DNA of 64,000 bases from Collinsella sp. (GTDB taxonomy: Bacteria > Actinomycetota > Coriobacteriia > Coriobacteriales > Coriobacteriaceae). The DNA is taken from assembly GCA_019419505.1 (NCBI GenBank), contig DXZS01000020.1, positions 134,137 to 198,136 of the forward strand, written 5' to 3'. The notes under the pieces are model-generated. The model ran no database searches and was not told the origin of the DNA. It saw only the letters and a program-made list of their open reading frames with translations. The position numbers and the translations under genes are program-made. Below, piece by piece: positions 24,725 to 33,891 of this stretch; within the stretch, counting starts at the first letter, position 1, and every line of letters starts with the position of its first letter.

Positions 24725-24814
24725 GGCGCAAGGCCTGCGGGGTTATCACGCCGACGTCCTCGCCGCTTCGCGGCTGCGGGATGTCGGCTTTGATAACCCC
24801 TCCCGGCCTTGCGC
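24725..24814. repeat. Large palindrome after the universal stress gene
   Basis: A 90-bp element: GGCGCAAGGCC...GGGGTTATCA pairs with TGATAACCCC...GGCCTTGCGCC, with a GC-rich inner hairpin around GCCGCTTCGCGGC. It sits 13 bases past the stop codon, like the element following manA. Confidence 0.75.
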
Positions 24815-24855
24815 CTTCGTCACCATACTTCAACGAGTTGGCTGATAAAAAATGG

Positions 24856-24888
24856 CGTGCCGCCCCGTTTGGGGCGGCACGTTTTGTT
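24856..24888 (+). terminator. Intrinsic terminator between usp and the histidine kinase gene
   Basis: CGTGCCGCCCC and its complement around GTTT, followed by TTTTGTTT; preceded by AAAAAA, so it may act in both directions between these convergent genes. Confidence 0.85.
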
Positions 24889-24911
24889 TGGACGGGCGTT
24901 TGCCGTATGCG

Positions 24912-25955
24912 TTACTCGAAGTATTGGAACTTGTTGGTTGAGAAGGCAAACGTGACGACAAAGCCTTTGCCGGAGTCGGATGCTGCGGTGACGTCGATGC
25001 CCATCTTGGAGCACAGACGCGCCACCAGGTAGAGGCCGATGCCCGTCGCACGCTTGGTGGTGCGGCCGTTGTCGCCGGTAAAGCCCTTCTCGAACACGCG
25101 CGGCAGGTCTGCCGCACACACGCCGCAGCCGTTATCCGCGACGGTAAGCTCGATGCGTTCGCTTGCCAGGCCCTCGTCCAGCAATGCACCCGAAAACACG
25201 ATCTTTGCGCCGTCCTCACGCGCATATTTAATGCTGTTCTGAATGAGCTGCCCCAGAATAAACTCAAGCCACTTCTCGTCGGTAAAGACCTCAAAGTCGA
25301 GGTTCTCGCACACCGGCGCCACGTGCGCCGCGATGAGCTCACGCGCGTTGGCTTTAATCGCGCCCGTCACCAAGGTCTTGAGACCCCAGCGGCGAATCAG
25401 GTAGTCGCGCTCCACGACTTCCGAGCGCGCGTAGTACAGCGCCTGGTCAATATAGCGCTCCACGCGAGCTAGCTCGCGACCCAGGTCATCCACGCGCGAC
25501 AGGTCGTCTTCGCTGCCGTCCAGGTTTTCCAAAATCAGGTGAGCCGCCGCCAGGGGCAGCTTAGCCTCGTGGACCCAGCTCTCGATATAGTCGCGATAGT
25601 CATCGGTCTGGCGCCGGCCTTCGGCAACCTCGTCGCAGGCAGCTTTGCCCACGCGACGCAAGACCTCGTATTCGAGCTCGCCCTCGGCATAGGTCGGACA
25701 TTGCACCATCTCCTGCACCCATGCGGGACTCTCGAGCTCCTCTGCCGCGCGCTCCAGCTGACGCAGAAAACAGCGACGGCGAGCGTACTCGATCACGATG
25801 CCGAGCATACCGAAGATAAAGGACACGCCGACCGCCACGACCACGATAGAGACGGGTGCGCCGGCGACCGTCAGCACAAAGCAGCTCAGCAGCACGCCGC
25901 ACGTCCACACGGCGACGGGAAGCAGCGCGTCTTTAAAGAACTTGGCAAACGACAT
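24912..25955 (-). CDS. Sensor histidine kinase, Bce/Gra-like intramembrane-sensing type
   Basis: A 347-residue kinase with two closely spaced transmembrane helices at about residues 11-32 and 34-57 and almost no extracellular loop. The phosphorylated histidine is His129 in YIESWVHEAKLPLAA, followed by N-box QNSIKYA, G1 VADNGCGVC and G2 GIGLYL. This architecture is that of BceS/GraS-type sensors, which usually detect cell-wall antibiotics through a partner ABC transporter. No such transporter is nearby, so the stimulus is uncertain. It lies nine bases after the response-regulator gene. Confidence 0.9.
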   Translation of the reverse strand: MSFAKFFKDALLPVAVWTCGVLLSCFVLTVAGAPVSIVVVAVGVSFIFGMLGIVIEYARRRCFLRQLERAAEELESPAWVQEMVQCPTYAEGELEYEVLRRVGKAACDEVAEGRRQTDDYRDYIESWVHEAKLPLAAAHLILENLDGSEDDLSRVDDLGRELARVERYIDQALYYARSEVVERDYLIRRWGLKTLVTGAIKANARELIAAHVAPVCENLDFEVFTDEKWLEFILGQLIQNSIKYAREDGAKIVFSGALLDEGLASERIELTVADNGCGVCAADLPRVFEKGFTGDNGRTTKRATGIGLYLVARLCSKMGIDVTAASDSGKGFVVTFAFSTNKFQYFE

Positions 25956-25964
25956 AGCCGGCCC

Positions 25965-26636
25965 CTAGACCGAATAGCCCTGGCCGCGGTGCGTGGTCAA
26001 ATACCCCTTGATGCCGATTTTTTCGAGCGTGGTGCGCAGGCGGTTGATGTTAACGGTGAGCGTATTGTCGTCCACGAAGGCGTCGGAGTCCCACAGGTCC
26101 TGCATGATGGCCGAACGCGAAACGATCTTGCCCGCGCGGCTCAGAAGCAGCGAGAGGATACGCAGCTCGTTTTTGGTGAGCTCGGTACTGGTGCCGGTTT
26201 GCGTGTTGGTGACCATGGAGCGTGCAAGGTCGAGCTCCAGTCCCTTGTGTACGAGCGTGCTGCGCTCGCCCGCCGCCGCGGTGCGACGCAGCAAGGCATT
26301 GATGCGCGCCACGAGCACACGGGCGCTATAGGGCTTAGGAACAAAGTCGTCCGCGCCGAGCGTCATGGCCATGACCTCGTCGATCTCGGTCGTGCGCGAC
26401 GTGAGGACGATGATGGGAACCTCGGATTCGCGGCGAACCTCGTGGCAGATATGCTGGCCGTCCTTGACGGGAAGCGTGAGGTCGAGCAGCACCAGGTCGG
26501 GCGCGGCGGCGAGAATATCGCGCGAGACATGCTCAAACGATTCGCAGGCCTCGATTTCAAACCCGGCGCGGGCAAGGATGTCGATAAGTTCACGACGAAT
26601 GGGCTCGTCGTCCTCAACGACATAGATCAGCGCCAT
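25965..26636 (-). CDS. OmpR-family response regulator
   Basis: A 223-residue regulator: receiver domain with acidic pocket EDD, phospho-acceptor Asp52 in LVLLDLTLP and Lys in FVPKPYS, then a winged-helix DNA-binding domain ending in YLTTHRGQGYSV. The start chosen has GGGAGG four bases before the ATG. It is cotranscribed with the kinase gene downstream, and the pair resembles BceRS-type systems. Confidence 0.92.
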   Translation of the reverse strand: MALIYVVEDDEPIRRELIDILARAGFEIEACESFEHVSRDILAAAPDLVLLDLTLPVKDGQHICHEVRRESEVPIIVLTSRTTEIDEVMAMTLGADDFVPKPYSARVLVARINALLRRTAAAGERSTLVHKGLELDLARSMVTNTQTGTSTELTKNELRILSLLLSRAGKIVSRSAIMQDLWDSDAFVDDNTLTVNINRLRTTLEKIGIKGYLTTHRGQGYSV

Positions 26637-26751
26637 GTGTCCTCCCATTTCGCGTAACTTGCACCTTTCACACCATTATGCCCACAGCGTCGCAGCGATA
26701 CGACCCCGTGGGCACCTAATGTGACAAAAGCGTTCGGTAGTCTTGAGAGAA

Positions 26752-26786
26752 AATAGGGGCCGACCGGTCCTAAACCGATCGGCCCC
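26752..26786 (-). terminator. Intrinsic terminator after the aminotransferase gene
   Basis: GGGGCCGACCGGT and its near-complement ACCGATCGGCCCC pair around CCTAA; read leftward it is followed by TATTTT. It is about 20 bases past the stop. Confidence 0.85.
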
Positions 26787-26806
26787 ATCACTTCGACCAC
26801 GAGTCT

Positions 26807-27937
26807 CTACTCGAGCGTACGCACGTACGCGGAGATGGCATCCAGGCCCTTCTGCAGGTCGTCGGTGTTATCGGAGTATGCATAGCCGATGCGCATGCTC
26901 TTGGGCTCCTCGAAGCAATCGCCCGGAGTGACGAGCGCGCCGGACTTCTTAATCATGTCGATGCAGAACGTCCTGGAGTCGATGTCGTAGTCGTAATATA
27001 CGAGTGCGGTGGTACCCGCCTCGGGCTTGACGAACGACAGGTGCGGCTCGCTCTCGACCCACTTCTCCAGAACAGCAAGGTTCTGACGGACGATGCGACG
27101 GCTGCGCTCAAGAATCACGGAAGCGTTGCCCAGAATCAGCTCCGCCACCGTCTCGCTGAATATGCCAGCGGAAATCAGGTTGTAGTCACGATGCGAGAGC
27201 AGCGCGCGACGGAGTTCCGGGCTCTTGGTGACCGCCCAGCCCAGACGCAGGCCGGCGAACGACCAGACCTTGGACATGGATGCGGTGACGATGGCCTTGT
27301 CGTACAGGTCGATCACGGACTCGGAGTACTCATCCGTCTGAGTAAGCAGACGGTAGACCTCGTCGCAGAGCACCCACGCGTCGTGTTTGCGTGCGACCTC
27401 GACAATCGCCTTGAGCGTATCGGTGTCGAGCAGGGCGCCCGTGGGGTTGTCCGGGTTATTGATGCAGATGAGCTTGGTATCGTCGGTCACCAGAGCATCG
27501 AGCGCGTCGACGTCGACGTGGTAGCCGTTCTTGCGATCGAGCTGAAGGATATCGACCTTCGCGCCGCACATCTCGGGAATCGAGTAAAGCTGCTGGTAGG
27601 TGGGCTTGACGGAGACTACGTGATCGCCCGGTTCGACGAGCGTGGAAATAACCAGGGAGTTGGCACCGGTCGCGCCGTGCGTGGGCACGATATGCCCGGG
27701 CTCGACCGTCTTATAGAGACGCGCGACCCCCTCGAGGAAGCCGGGCTGCCCCTCGATGTCTCCGTAGGTGAATCGGCGCGAGCACAGGCTATCGAGCCAC
27801 GCCTTCTTGTCGGTGTTCGTAAGCTCGAACAGCTGGTCGAGCGTGAGGGAGTAGACGCACGTCTCCGCAACGTTGTGGGTGCACTTGGTCTCCCACTCGT
27901 TCATCCACTGCTCGACGGCGAAATCCTTGATCTGCAT
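26807..27937 (-). CDS. Class I/II PLP-dependent aminotransferase
   Basis: A 376-residue fold-type I aminotransferase. The N-terminus IKDFAVEQWMNEWE, the cofactor motif INNPDNPTG, the CDEVYR aspartate and the Schiff-base lysine in SMSKVWSFAGLRLGW are all visible. The exact substrate is not evident. It is the second gene of a pair with an ornithine cyclodeaminase-like gene, 24 bases downstream of it, and the pair diverges from a PucR-type regulator; the set suggests inducible breakdown or interconversion of a particular amino acid. Confidence 0.85.
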   Translation of the reverse strand: MQIKDFAVEQWMNEWETKCTHNVAETCVYSLTLDQLFELTNTDKKAWLDSLCSRRFTYGDIEGQPGFLEGVARLYKTVEPGHIVPTHGATGANSLVISTLVEPGDHVVSVKPTYQQLYSIPEMCGAKVDILQLDRKNGYHVDVDALDALVTDDTKLICINNPDNPTGALLDTDTLKAIVEVARKHDAWVLCDEVYRLLTQTDEYSESVIDLYDKAIVTASMSKVWSFAGLRLGWAVTKSPELRRALLSHRDYNLISAGIFSETVAELILGNASVILERSRRIVRQNLAVLEKWVESEPHLSFVKPEAGTTALVYYDYDIDSRTFCIDMIKKSGALVTPGDCFEEPKSMRIGYAYSDNTDDLQKGLDAISAYVRTLE

Positions 27938-27961
27938 TGTCGTTTCCTTTCCTTGACTTTC

Positions 27962-28993
27962 TTACAGTTCCACCACGGTGCCCAGCCCCGCCTCGATGGC
28001 GCGGTCGTAGGCGATTTTCGATGCCGAAAGGTCCTGAACGGCGATGCCCGACGTATCGAACACCGTCACCTGCTCGTCATCCGAACGCCCCGTAGCCGTG
28101 CCGGCGATGACTTCGCCGAGCTCCGCTCTGATGTCCTCGGGCGTGATGGCACCCTCGGCAACTGGAATCTCCAGCTCACCGGATGCGACCGATTGCTCGC
28201 GGTCGTCGACGTAAACAGCGGCACGGGCAACAAGTGCCGAGGCGAGCTCCTGCTTGCCGGGCATGTCGGCACCGACGCAGGAGATATGCGTACCAGGACG
28301 CACCCATGCATCGGGGATGATGGGCTTGGTCGCCGGCGTGATCGTCACGATGATGTCGGCCTCCGCCGCGGCACCTTGGCCGTCAGCCGTCGCCTCGATG
28401 GAATAGGTGGATGCCTCGCGAGCATGCTCGCAGGCGCCCAAGATATGGGCGACCTCGTCTCGCATGCGCTCGACGCGGGCCTCGGGCGCGGCATCGGAAA
28501 CCGGCTCCCACACCTTGACCTCGCTCACTTTGGGACAGGCGGCAAGCACGCCCGCCGCCATATAGGTGCTCATATGGCCGGCGCCCGCAACAAGCAGTTT
28601 GGATGCATCCGCCCGAGCCAGCCACTTGGCACCGAGCGCAGCGGCGGCACCGGTGCGAAGTCCAGTGATGGCGGAGGCATTGAGCAGCGCCAACGGCTCT
28701 CCCGTCGCGTTGTCGCACAGCAGCGTGGTGCCAAAGATCTCGGGCAACCCCTTTTTGGGATTCTGAGAGAACCAGGCAGTGAGCTTGAGACCGAAGAGGC
28801 CGCTTCCCGCCAACTCGCCCGAGCGGATATCCATATCGGCCACACCGGGCTCGAACTGCTCATATACCATCGGCCACGCTACACCCTTGCCCGTTGCCTT
28901 CTGGCGATATGCCTCCTCCACGGCAGCGATTGCATCCTCGATCGTCAGCACCTTGGAAACTTCCTCGGCCGAAAGCACCACCATCTGCCCCAT
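27962..28993 (-). CDS. Ornithine cyclodeaminase/mu-crystallin family protein
   Basis: A 343-residue NAD(P)-dependent enzyme. The Rossmann motif is LLVAGAGHMSTYMAAG, preceded by NASAITGLRTGAAAALGAKWLA and followed by VGADMPGKQEL, all typical of the family, which includes ornithine cyclodeaminase, alanine dehydrogenase and ketimine reductases. In the second of two tandem ATG codons AGGAG is five bases upstream, so that start is used. Substrate specificity cannot be settled. It leads the pair with the aminotransferase gene and is divergent from the PucR-like gene. Confidence 0.87.
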   Translation of the reverse strand: MGQMVVLSAEEVSKVLTIEDAIAAVEEAYRQKATGKGVAWPMVYEQFEPGVADMDIRSGELAGSGLFGLKLTAWFSQNPKKGLPEIFGTTLLCDNATGEPLALLNASAITGLRTGAAAALGAKWLARADASKLLVAGAGHMSTYMAAGVLAACPKVSEVKVWEPVSDAAPEARVERMRDEVAHILGACEHAREASTYSIEATADGQGAAAEADIIVTITPATKPIIPDAWVRPGTHISCVGADMPGKQELASALVARAAVYVDDREQSVASGELEIPVAEGAITPEDIRAELGEVIAGTATGRSDDEQVTVFDTSGIAVQDLSASKIAYDRAIEAGLGTVVEL

Positions 28994-29210
28994 CATCGCT
29001 CCTCTCAGCGAAAGCTTTACGTTGCTTCACTGTACGGTTTAGTAACGATGCCGCCAAGGATCATTTCTTGTTGGAATCTACAACGATTCTCGATCTGATT
29101 TTTCGTTCTATCAGCAGGTATTTGAACTATTTATCGCATCAAAGGCATACGGATGTGCGATTATCCTATTTGTACAGGTACTTATTGTAATGATTTACAA
29201 GGTGATGCTA
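28994..29210. promoter_or_regulatory. AT-richer divergent control region
   Basis: This spacer between the divergent cyclodeaminase and PucR genes is clearly more AT-rich than its surroundings. It contains a TTGT...ACAA pair (TTGTTGGAATCTACAA near 29069) and a TTGTACAGGTAC stretch near 29170 that may be regulator sites. No firm promoter hexamers are called. Confidence 0.4.
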
Positions 29211-30392
29211 ATGCTATACACCATCTCGGACTTCTCACGGGAATATGAGGGGTCGGTCCGTCTAATCGCCGGCAGCGATGGCGTCTCGCGTGCCGTCTCT
29301 GGCGTCGGGATCCTCGATTATGAACTCATGCCCGGCCTCAAGAGCAAGTACCAGCGCGTCAACTTCAGCTCAGACGAGATCGTCCTCAGCACTTTCCTCT
29401 ATGCGAAGGACGACCCGTACCTCATCACTGAAGCCGTGAAATACCTCGTCGCCAAGGGAACGAGCGGTCTCATCATCAAAAACGTCCTGCACATCCCGAT
29501 TCCCGACCAAGCCATCCGCTACGCCAACGCGCGGCACTACCCGGTCTTTCTCACGACCGACGACTCACTGTTCTTTGACAGCGTCATCTATGAGGTCAAA
29601 CGGCATATCGAGCAGCTCGCGTCCATCGACTTCGCACAGCGCGAGATCGATGCCCTGAGGACAGACGTATCGCCCGAGTCCATCTGCCGACGCATCCGAA
29701 GCCTCAACCCGTCATTTCTGGACGAAGCGGTCGCCCTGTTCGCATCGTTTGCAGATCCCCTCGACCCGCGTACGTTTTTGCAAATCGAACGTCTCTGTGC
29801 AAAATCGACCCTCGCCGGATGCCACAATATGCTGGCACCCTATGACGGAGGTTTGCTATTCGTAGCGACAAGCGACTCGGAGCAGACGCTCGATGTGGAG
29901 CGAATCGTGCAGGCGCTCACGGAGCTCATCGAGGCTAGCGGCATCGATGGCGGAGCGGAAGGGCTCGGCATCAGCGATATTCTGTTTGGAGACGAGGCGG
30001 TGGCGCAGGCGATCTCGCAGGCGATTTACGCACAGCGCCTATCTTGTCAACGAGCCGAGGGTCCCGTCCGCTATACGCAGCTCGGCATCCTGAAAACCGT
30101 GATGCCTTTTGCGGAAACCCCGGAGATGCGATCGTTCTCGGAGGCGATTCTCTCGCCGATACGCGAGCACGACAGTGAGCATGGCAGCGAGCTGGAATCC
30201 ACGCTCGCCGCATTCATCGAGAACGACCGACGTATCGAGCAAACCGCCAAGCAGACTAACCAGCACCCGAACACGATTCGATATCGCCTCGATAAGGTGA
30301 CAGCTCTCACCGGACTGAACTACAAATGTGCCCCGGAGATGGAGCAGCTGTCGCTCGCCTACGCCATCGAACGCGCTCGCTCGCTTCAGTAA
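29211..30392 (+). CDS. PucR-family transcriptional regulator
   Basis: A 393-residue regulator. The N-terminal half resembles the purine-catabolism (PucR) sensory domain (GVSRAVSGVGILDYELMPG ... FLTTDDSLFFDSVIYEV), and the C-terminus has the PucR helix-turn-helix seen as ENDRRIEQTAKQTNQHPNTIRYRLDKV. The third in-frame ATG is chosen since AAGGTG lies six bases before it. It is transcribed away from the cyclodeaminase/aminotransferase pair and most likely activates it; the inducer is unknown and need not be a purine. Confidence 0.88.
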   Translation: MLYTISDFSREYEGSVRLIAGSDGVSRAVSGVGILDYELMPGLKSKYQRVNFSSDEIVLSTFLYAKDDPYLITEAVKYLVAKGTSGLIIKNVLHIPIPDQAIRYANARHYPVFLTTDDSLFFDSVIYEVKRHIEQLASIDFAQREIDALRTDVSPESICRRIRSLNPSFLDEAVALFASFADPLDPRTFLQIERLCAKSTLAGCHNMLAPYDGGLLFVATSDSEQTLDVERIVQALTELIEASGIDGGAEGLGISDILFGDEAVAQAISQAIYAQRLSCQRAEGPVRYTQLGILKTVMPFAETPEMRSFSEAILSPIREHDSEHGSELESTLAAFIENDRRIEQTAKQTNQHPNTIRYRLDKVTALTGLNYKCAPEMEQLSLAYAIERARSLQ

Positions 30393-30410
30393 GCCCACCC
30401 CGCCTTGAGA

Positions 30411-31121
30411 TTAGGAGCGGCGGGCACGGAGCTTTTCGTAGCCTTCGGCGAAGAAGGCGACCGTGGCGGCGTCGGAGTCGGCGGCGTCGGAGTCGGCGGC
30501 GGCAACCACACCGTGCTCGTCGCTCACCAGAAACAGCGCACCCTTGAGCTGCGCGGGAATGTCTACGCGCGTGACCGGGATGCCCTTGGTCTGGGCCAGC
30601 TGATCGATGAGCGTCGCCGTGCCGCACAGGCACTCGTCCGCCGGCGCCACAAAGGCCAGCTCGCCGTTATCGACGGCGGCGAGCAGCTCGGGCGCCACGC
30701 CGGTTTCGTCGGCCTCGGAGCGGGCCTCGGCGGAGCGGGCACGTAGCGCCTTAGCCGACGTATCGGCCAGCGGCTCGTACTCGCCCACCGTCATGGCGGC
30801 GTTGCCATTGACGTCGATCACCAGCATGAGTACGCCGTCGCGTGCCGTGTAATCGCCCTCGGCAAGCGACCACTCAACGTGCTGTTTAGCCCAGCTGAGC
30901 ATGTTATGGGTAAGCGGCTCGCCCTGCACCAGGCGCTCGGACAGTGCGCGAATGTGGCGGTTGAGCATGGGCACCTTTTTGTTGGACATGCGCCAACGGC
31001 AGACAAGCGCGGGCTTGTCGAGCGTGAACTTCTCGACCGCCTCCTGATTGGCGCAAAAGTCCTCGTACGCACGCTGATCCTCGGCATTGCCAAACAGCTC
31101 GGCATCATCAATCTGGGGCAT
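30411..31121 (-). CDS. Hypothetical protein
   Basis: A 236-residue soluble, acidic protein beginning MPQIDDAELFGNAEDQRAY. AAAGG lies seven bases before this ATG. The middle has a plausible alpha/beta fold (DGVLMLVIDVNGNAAMTVGEYEPL), and near the C-terminus a five-residue unit ADSDA is tandemly repeated, from a 15-bp DNA repeat at about 30466-30500. No catalytic motif, signal peptide or membrane helix is seen. I do not recognise the family. It converges on the PucR gene and is followed upstream by purH on the same strand, separated by a terminator. Confidence 0.75.
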   Translation of the reverse strand: MPQIDDAELFGNAEDQRAYEDFCANQEAVEKFTLDKPALVCRWRMSNKKVPMLNRHIRALSERLVQGEPLTHNMLSWAKQHVEWSLAEGDYTARDGVLMLVIDVNGNAAMTVGEYEPLADTSAKALRARSAEARSEADETGVAPELLAAVDNGELAFVAPADECLCGTATLIDQLAQTKGIPVTRVDIPAQLKGALFLVSDEHGVVAAADSDAADSDAATVAFFAEGYEKLRARRS

Positions 31122-31160
31122 GGTTGTACCTTTCGTGTTAGTCATTCCGTCCTCTTATAC

Positions 31161-31199
31161 CAAAAAGACGGCCCTCCAAACGGAGCAGCCGTCTTTTGC
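31161..31199 (-). terminator. Intrinsic terminator after purH
   Basis: Read leftward, AAAAGACGGC pairs with GCCGTCTTTTT around a short loop containing a CTCCGTTTGGAG hairpin, ending in T. It is about 30 bases past the purH stop. Confidence 0.85.
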
Positions 31200-31226
31200 A
31201 GAGATTATTTTGTCCCAGGGCGGAAC

Positions 31227-32834
31227 TTAGTGACGGAAATGCCTGGCTCCGGTGAACACCATCGCGATGCCATGCTCATTGCAGGCCTGGATGCTCTCGT
31301 CGTCGCGCTTGGAGCCGCCGGGCTGAATGATGCAGGTCACGCCGTGCGCGGCAAGCACGTCGACGTTGTCGCGGAACGGGAAGAACGCGTCGCTTGCACA
31401 GGCAAAGCCGCCCTTCTCCACGCCCTCGCGCTCGCAGAAGTCCTCGGCGCGCTCGCAGGCCAGCAGTGCGGAGTCAACGCGGTTGGGCTGACCCGGACCC
31501 ATGCCAATGCCGGCCTTGCCCTTGGAGACCAGGATGGCGTTGGACTTGACGCCCTTGCAGACCTTCCAGGCAAACTCGAGCTCGGCCATCTCGGCGTCGG
31601 TGGGCTTGCGGTCGGTGGGGAACGTAAAGGTCGCGGGGTCCTCGGTCACGTGGTCGACTTCCTGCACCAGCATGCCGCCGTCGACGGAGCGCAGCTCCAC
31701 CTGGGCGCCGTGGTCCACGCCGCCGGTAGCCAACACGCGCAGGTTGGGGCGCTTGGCCATGCGCTCGAGCGCCTCGTCGGTGTAGCTCGGGGCGATGATG
31801 ACCTCGACGAACTGCTTGTTCTGATCGGCAAAGTGCTCAACCAGCTCAAAGGGAACCTCGCGGTTGCAGGCGATGATGCCGCCAAAGGCGCTCTTGGGAT
31901 CGCAGGCGAAGGCGCGGTCGTAGGCAGCCGTGATGTCCTCGGCAACGGCGGAACCGCAGGGGTTCTGGTGCTTGAGGATTACGCAGGCCGGCTCGTCAAA
32001 CTCGCGGACCAGGTTCCAGGCGGCGTCGGCATCCAGATAGTTGTTGTAGCTGAGCGGCTTGCCCTGGATCTGCTCGGAGCCCACGAGCGGGAACTGCGAG
32101 CTCGCGGTGTTCTCGCAGCCCTCGGCGAAGCGGTAGACCGTAGCCTTCTGCTGAGGATTCTCGCCATAGCGCAGGTCGTCGACCTTCTCCAGCGAGATCT
32201 CGAGCTTGGCAGAGGTGTCCGCCACATCGCTTGCCTGGGCGGCAAGCCAACGGGAGATAGCCGTGTCGTAGGCGGCGGTGGTCTGGTAGACCTTCACCTG
32301 CAGGCGACGACGGGTGGAAAGCGTGGTGCAGCCACCGGTCTCGTGCATCTCGGCCAGGACGGCATCATAATCGGCCGGGTCGGAAATGACGGTAACGCTC
32401 GTGGCGTTCTTGGCGGCAGAACGCAGCATGGAGGGGCCACCGATGTCGATGTGCTCGATGGCGTCCGCGAAGGTGACCTCGGGGTTGGCGACGGTCTTCT
32501 CGAACTCGTACAGGTTGACGACGACCAGGTCGATCAGCTTAATGCCGTGCTGAGCGGCCTCCTGCATGTGCTGCTCGGAATCGCGGCGGGCCAGCAGCGC
32601 GCCATGAACCTTGGGGTGCAGGGTCTTAACGCGGCCGTCCATCATCTCGGGATAGCCCGTGAACTCCTCGATGGGGGTTACGGGAACGCCCGCGTCCTCG
32701 ATGGCACGAGCCGTGCCGCCCGTAGAGATGATCTCGACGCCAAAGTCGTCAACCAGCGTCCGTGCGAAATCGACGACGCCCGTCTTATCGGTAACCGAGA
32801 TCAACGCGCGTGCGATCTTCACATCAGATCCCAT
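31227..32834 (-). CDS. purH: Bifunctional AICAR formyltransferase/IMP cyclohydrolase
   Basis: A 535-residue enzyme for the last two steps of IMP synthesis. The N-terminal MGS-like cyclohydrolase domain (ALISVTDKTGVVDFARTL ... STGGTARAI ... GRVKTLHPKVHG) takes about 200 residues; the C-terminal transformylase has ILKHQNPCGSA with the catalytic Lys-His, then SDAFFPFRDNVD and the closing IQPGGSKRDDESI. Length is standard. GGAGG is five bases before the ATG. It appears to be a single-gene unit here; the 277-base region upstream to the acetyltransferase gene (32835-33111) shows nothing else I can call. Confidence 0.96.
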   Translation of the reverse strand: MGSDVKIARALISVTDKTGVVDFARTLVDDFGVEIISTGGTARAIEDAGVPVTPIEEFTGYPEMMDGRVKTLHPKVHGALLARRDSEQHMQEAAQHGIKLIDLVVVNLYEFEKTVANPEVTFADAIEHIDIGGPSMLRSAAKNATSVTVISDPADYDAVLAEMHETGGCTTLSTRRRLQVKVYQTTAAYDTAISRWLAAQASDVADTSAKLEISLEKVDDLRYGENPQQKATVYRFAEGCENTASSQFPLVGSEQIQGKPLSYNNYLDADAAWNLVREFDEPACVILKHQNPCGSAVAEDITAAYDRAFACDPKSAFGGIIACNREVPFELVEHFADQNKQFVEVIIAPSYTDEALERMAKRPNLRVLATGGVDHGAQVELRSVDGGMLVQEVDHVTEDPATFTFPTDRKPTDAEMAELEFAWKVCKGVKSNAILVSKGKAGIGMGPGQPNRVDSALLACERAEDFCEREGVEKGGFACASDAFFPFRDNVDVLAAHGVTCIIQPGGSKRDDESIQACNEHGIAMVFTGARHFRH

Positions 32835-33111
32835 GCAGTCCTCCTGTCTGGTACGCCGCCGTGCTCTGTGAGTCGGTGATACGTCGATCTGCAGCGCTCG
32901 CGCAGCGGCATTGAAAATACTGATTTAATGTAGCGCATCGAGCGCATCGATGCACCCCGCAACGGGCGCATGTGCAGAAAAAGTTTGCGAGCGGAGGGGA
33001 TGGGCATGGCACCGGGCACGGTGAGTTCATGGAACACAGGGGCACCATAATTAGATGCCAATGGCGTGGTAGAACTGTGCTCGATATGCATCCGCAAAAG
33101 AAAGAGGCACC

Positions 33112-33753
33112 ATGGTCTCGCGGGTTCTCTACCGACCGTTTGATACCGAAGACTTCGACGCCATCGCGCTGATTCTGCAGCAGCTTTGGCATAACAATTC
33201 GGATAACGATGAGTACAACCGCCTTGAGGCCGCGTGCGACCTCGCCTATTGCCTTTCGTCGTCGACGTTTTCGCAGGTTGCCGTAATCGACGGCCAGGCA
33301 CGCGGCATTTCGCTCGCGCGTGCGGGACAGAGCTCCGGCGCCACCGTTAAGGAACATTGGATGGATACCGAACGCGCGCTGCTATCGCAGATGCGTGAGC
33401 TGGAGCCCGATGCCTGCGCCGAGTACCTCTCGTTTGTGCGCGCAACCATCCGAACCAACAACCGCCTGCTCGAGAGCAGCCCGTTGCCGCACGACAACGA
33501 GGTCACGCTGCTTGCCGTGGATCGCGATGTCCATGGCCTGGGCGTTGGCACGGTTCTGCTCGATGCCGCGGTCTCGCACCTGTCCTCACTTGGAGCGACG
33601 AGGGCGCACCTGTACACCGACTCCAACTGCTCGTGGAAGTTCTACGAGCTGCACGGCTTTAAGCGCACGGCCACGCACCGCGCTAACCGCGAAGAGCGCC
33701 GTCACGACATGCCGCGCGAAAGCTTCCTCTACGAACTCGACCTAACAGCCTAA
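33112..33753 (+). CDS. GNAT-family N-acetyltransferase
   Basis: A 213-residue acetyltransferase. The acetyl-CoA binding motif is VDRDVHGLGVGTVLLDAAVSH (R/Q-x-x-G-x-G/A pattern as DVHGLGVG), followed by the beta-strand LYTDSNCSWKFYELHGFKR typical of GNAT motif B. The N-terminal third (LYRPFDTEDFDAIALIL) is the expected first strand and helix. AAAGAGG precedes the ATG. The substrate is unknown; no toxin-antitoxin or antibiotic context is seen. Confidence 0.87.
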   Translation: MVSRVLYRPFDTEDFDAIALILQQLWHNNSDNDEYNRLEAACDLAYCLSSSTFSQVAVIDGQARGISLARAGQSSGATVKEHWMDTERALLSQMRELEPDACAEYLSFVRATIRTNNRLLESSPLPHDNEVTLLAVDRDVHGLGVGTVLLDAAVSHLSSLGATRAHLYTDSNCSWKFYELHGFKRTATHRANREERRHDMPRESFLYELDLTA

Positions 33754-33768
33754 ACCCGGCAGCCATAC

Positions 33769-33815
33769 CTAGTCATTTAGGGATGTTCCCAGTGATTAGT
33801 CGTTGGGGACAGCCT
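33769..33815. repeat. TAGTCATT...GGGA repeat fragment
   Basis: TAGTCATTTAGGGATGTTCC and TTAGTCGTTGGGGACAGCC are diverged half-copies of the arms found at 9541 and 35957. The palindrome is no longer complete. Confidence 0.6.
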
Positions 33816-33831
33816 TCGTAGGTAGCGCATA

Positions 33832-33880
33832 AAAATGGGATGGATCCGTCGGCAGTCGCTGGAGAAGATCCATCCCAAAA
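33832..33880 (-). terminator. Intrinsic terminator after the DUF2207 gene
   Basis: ATGGGATGGATC and GATCCATCCC pair around a 20-base loop and are flanked by A runs on the left and AAAA on the right, so that leftward RNA ends in UUUUU. Confidence 0.8.
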
Positions 33881-33891
33881 ATCAGAGCGCG

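Noticed and set aside
27041..29098. Long plus-strand open frame opposite the aminotransferase and cyclodeaminase genes
   Set aside because: No recognisable motif; the opposite strand encodes complete enzymes with catalytic residues. Same explanation applies to similar long frames opposite purH, nhaA, pcrA, eno and the his genes.
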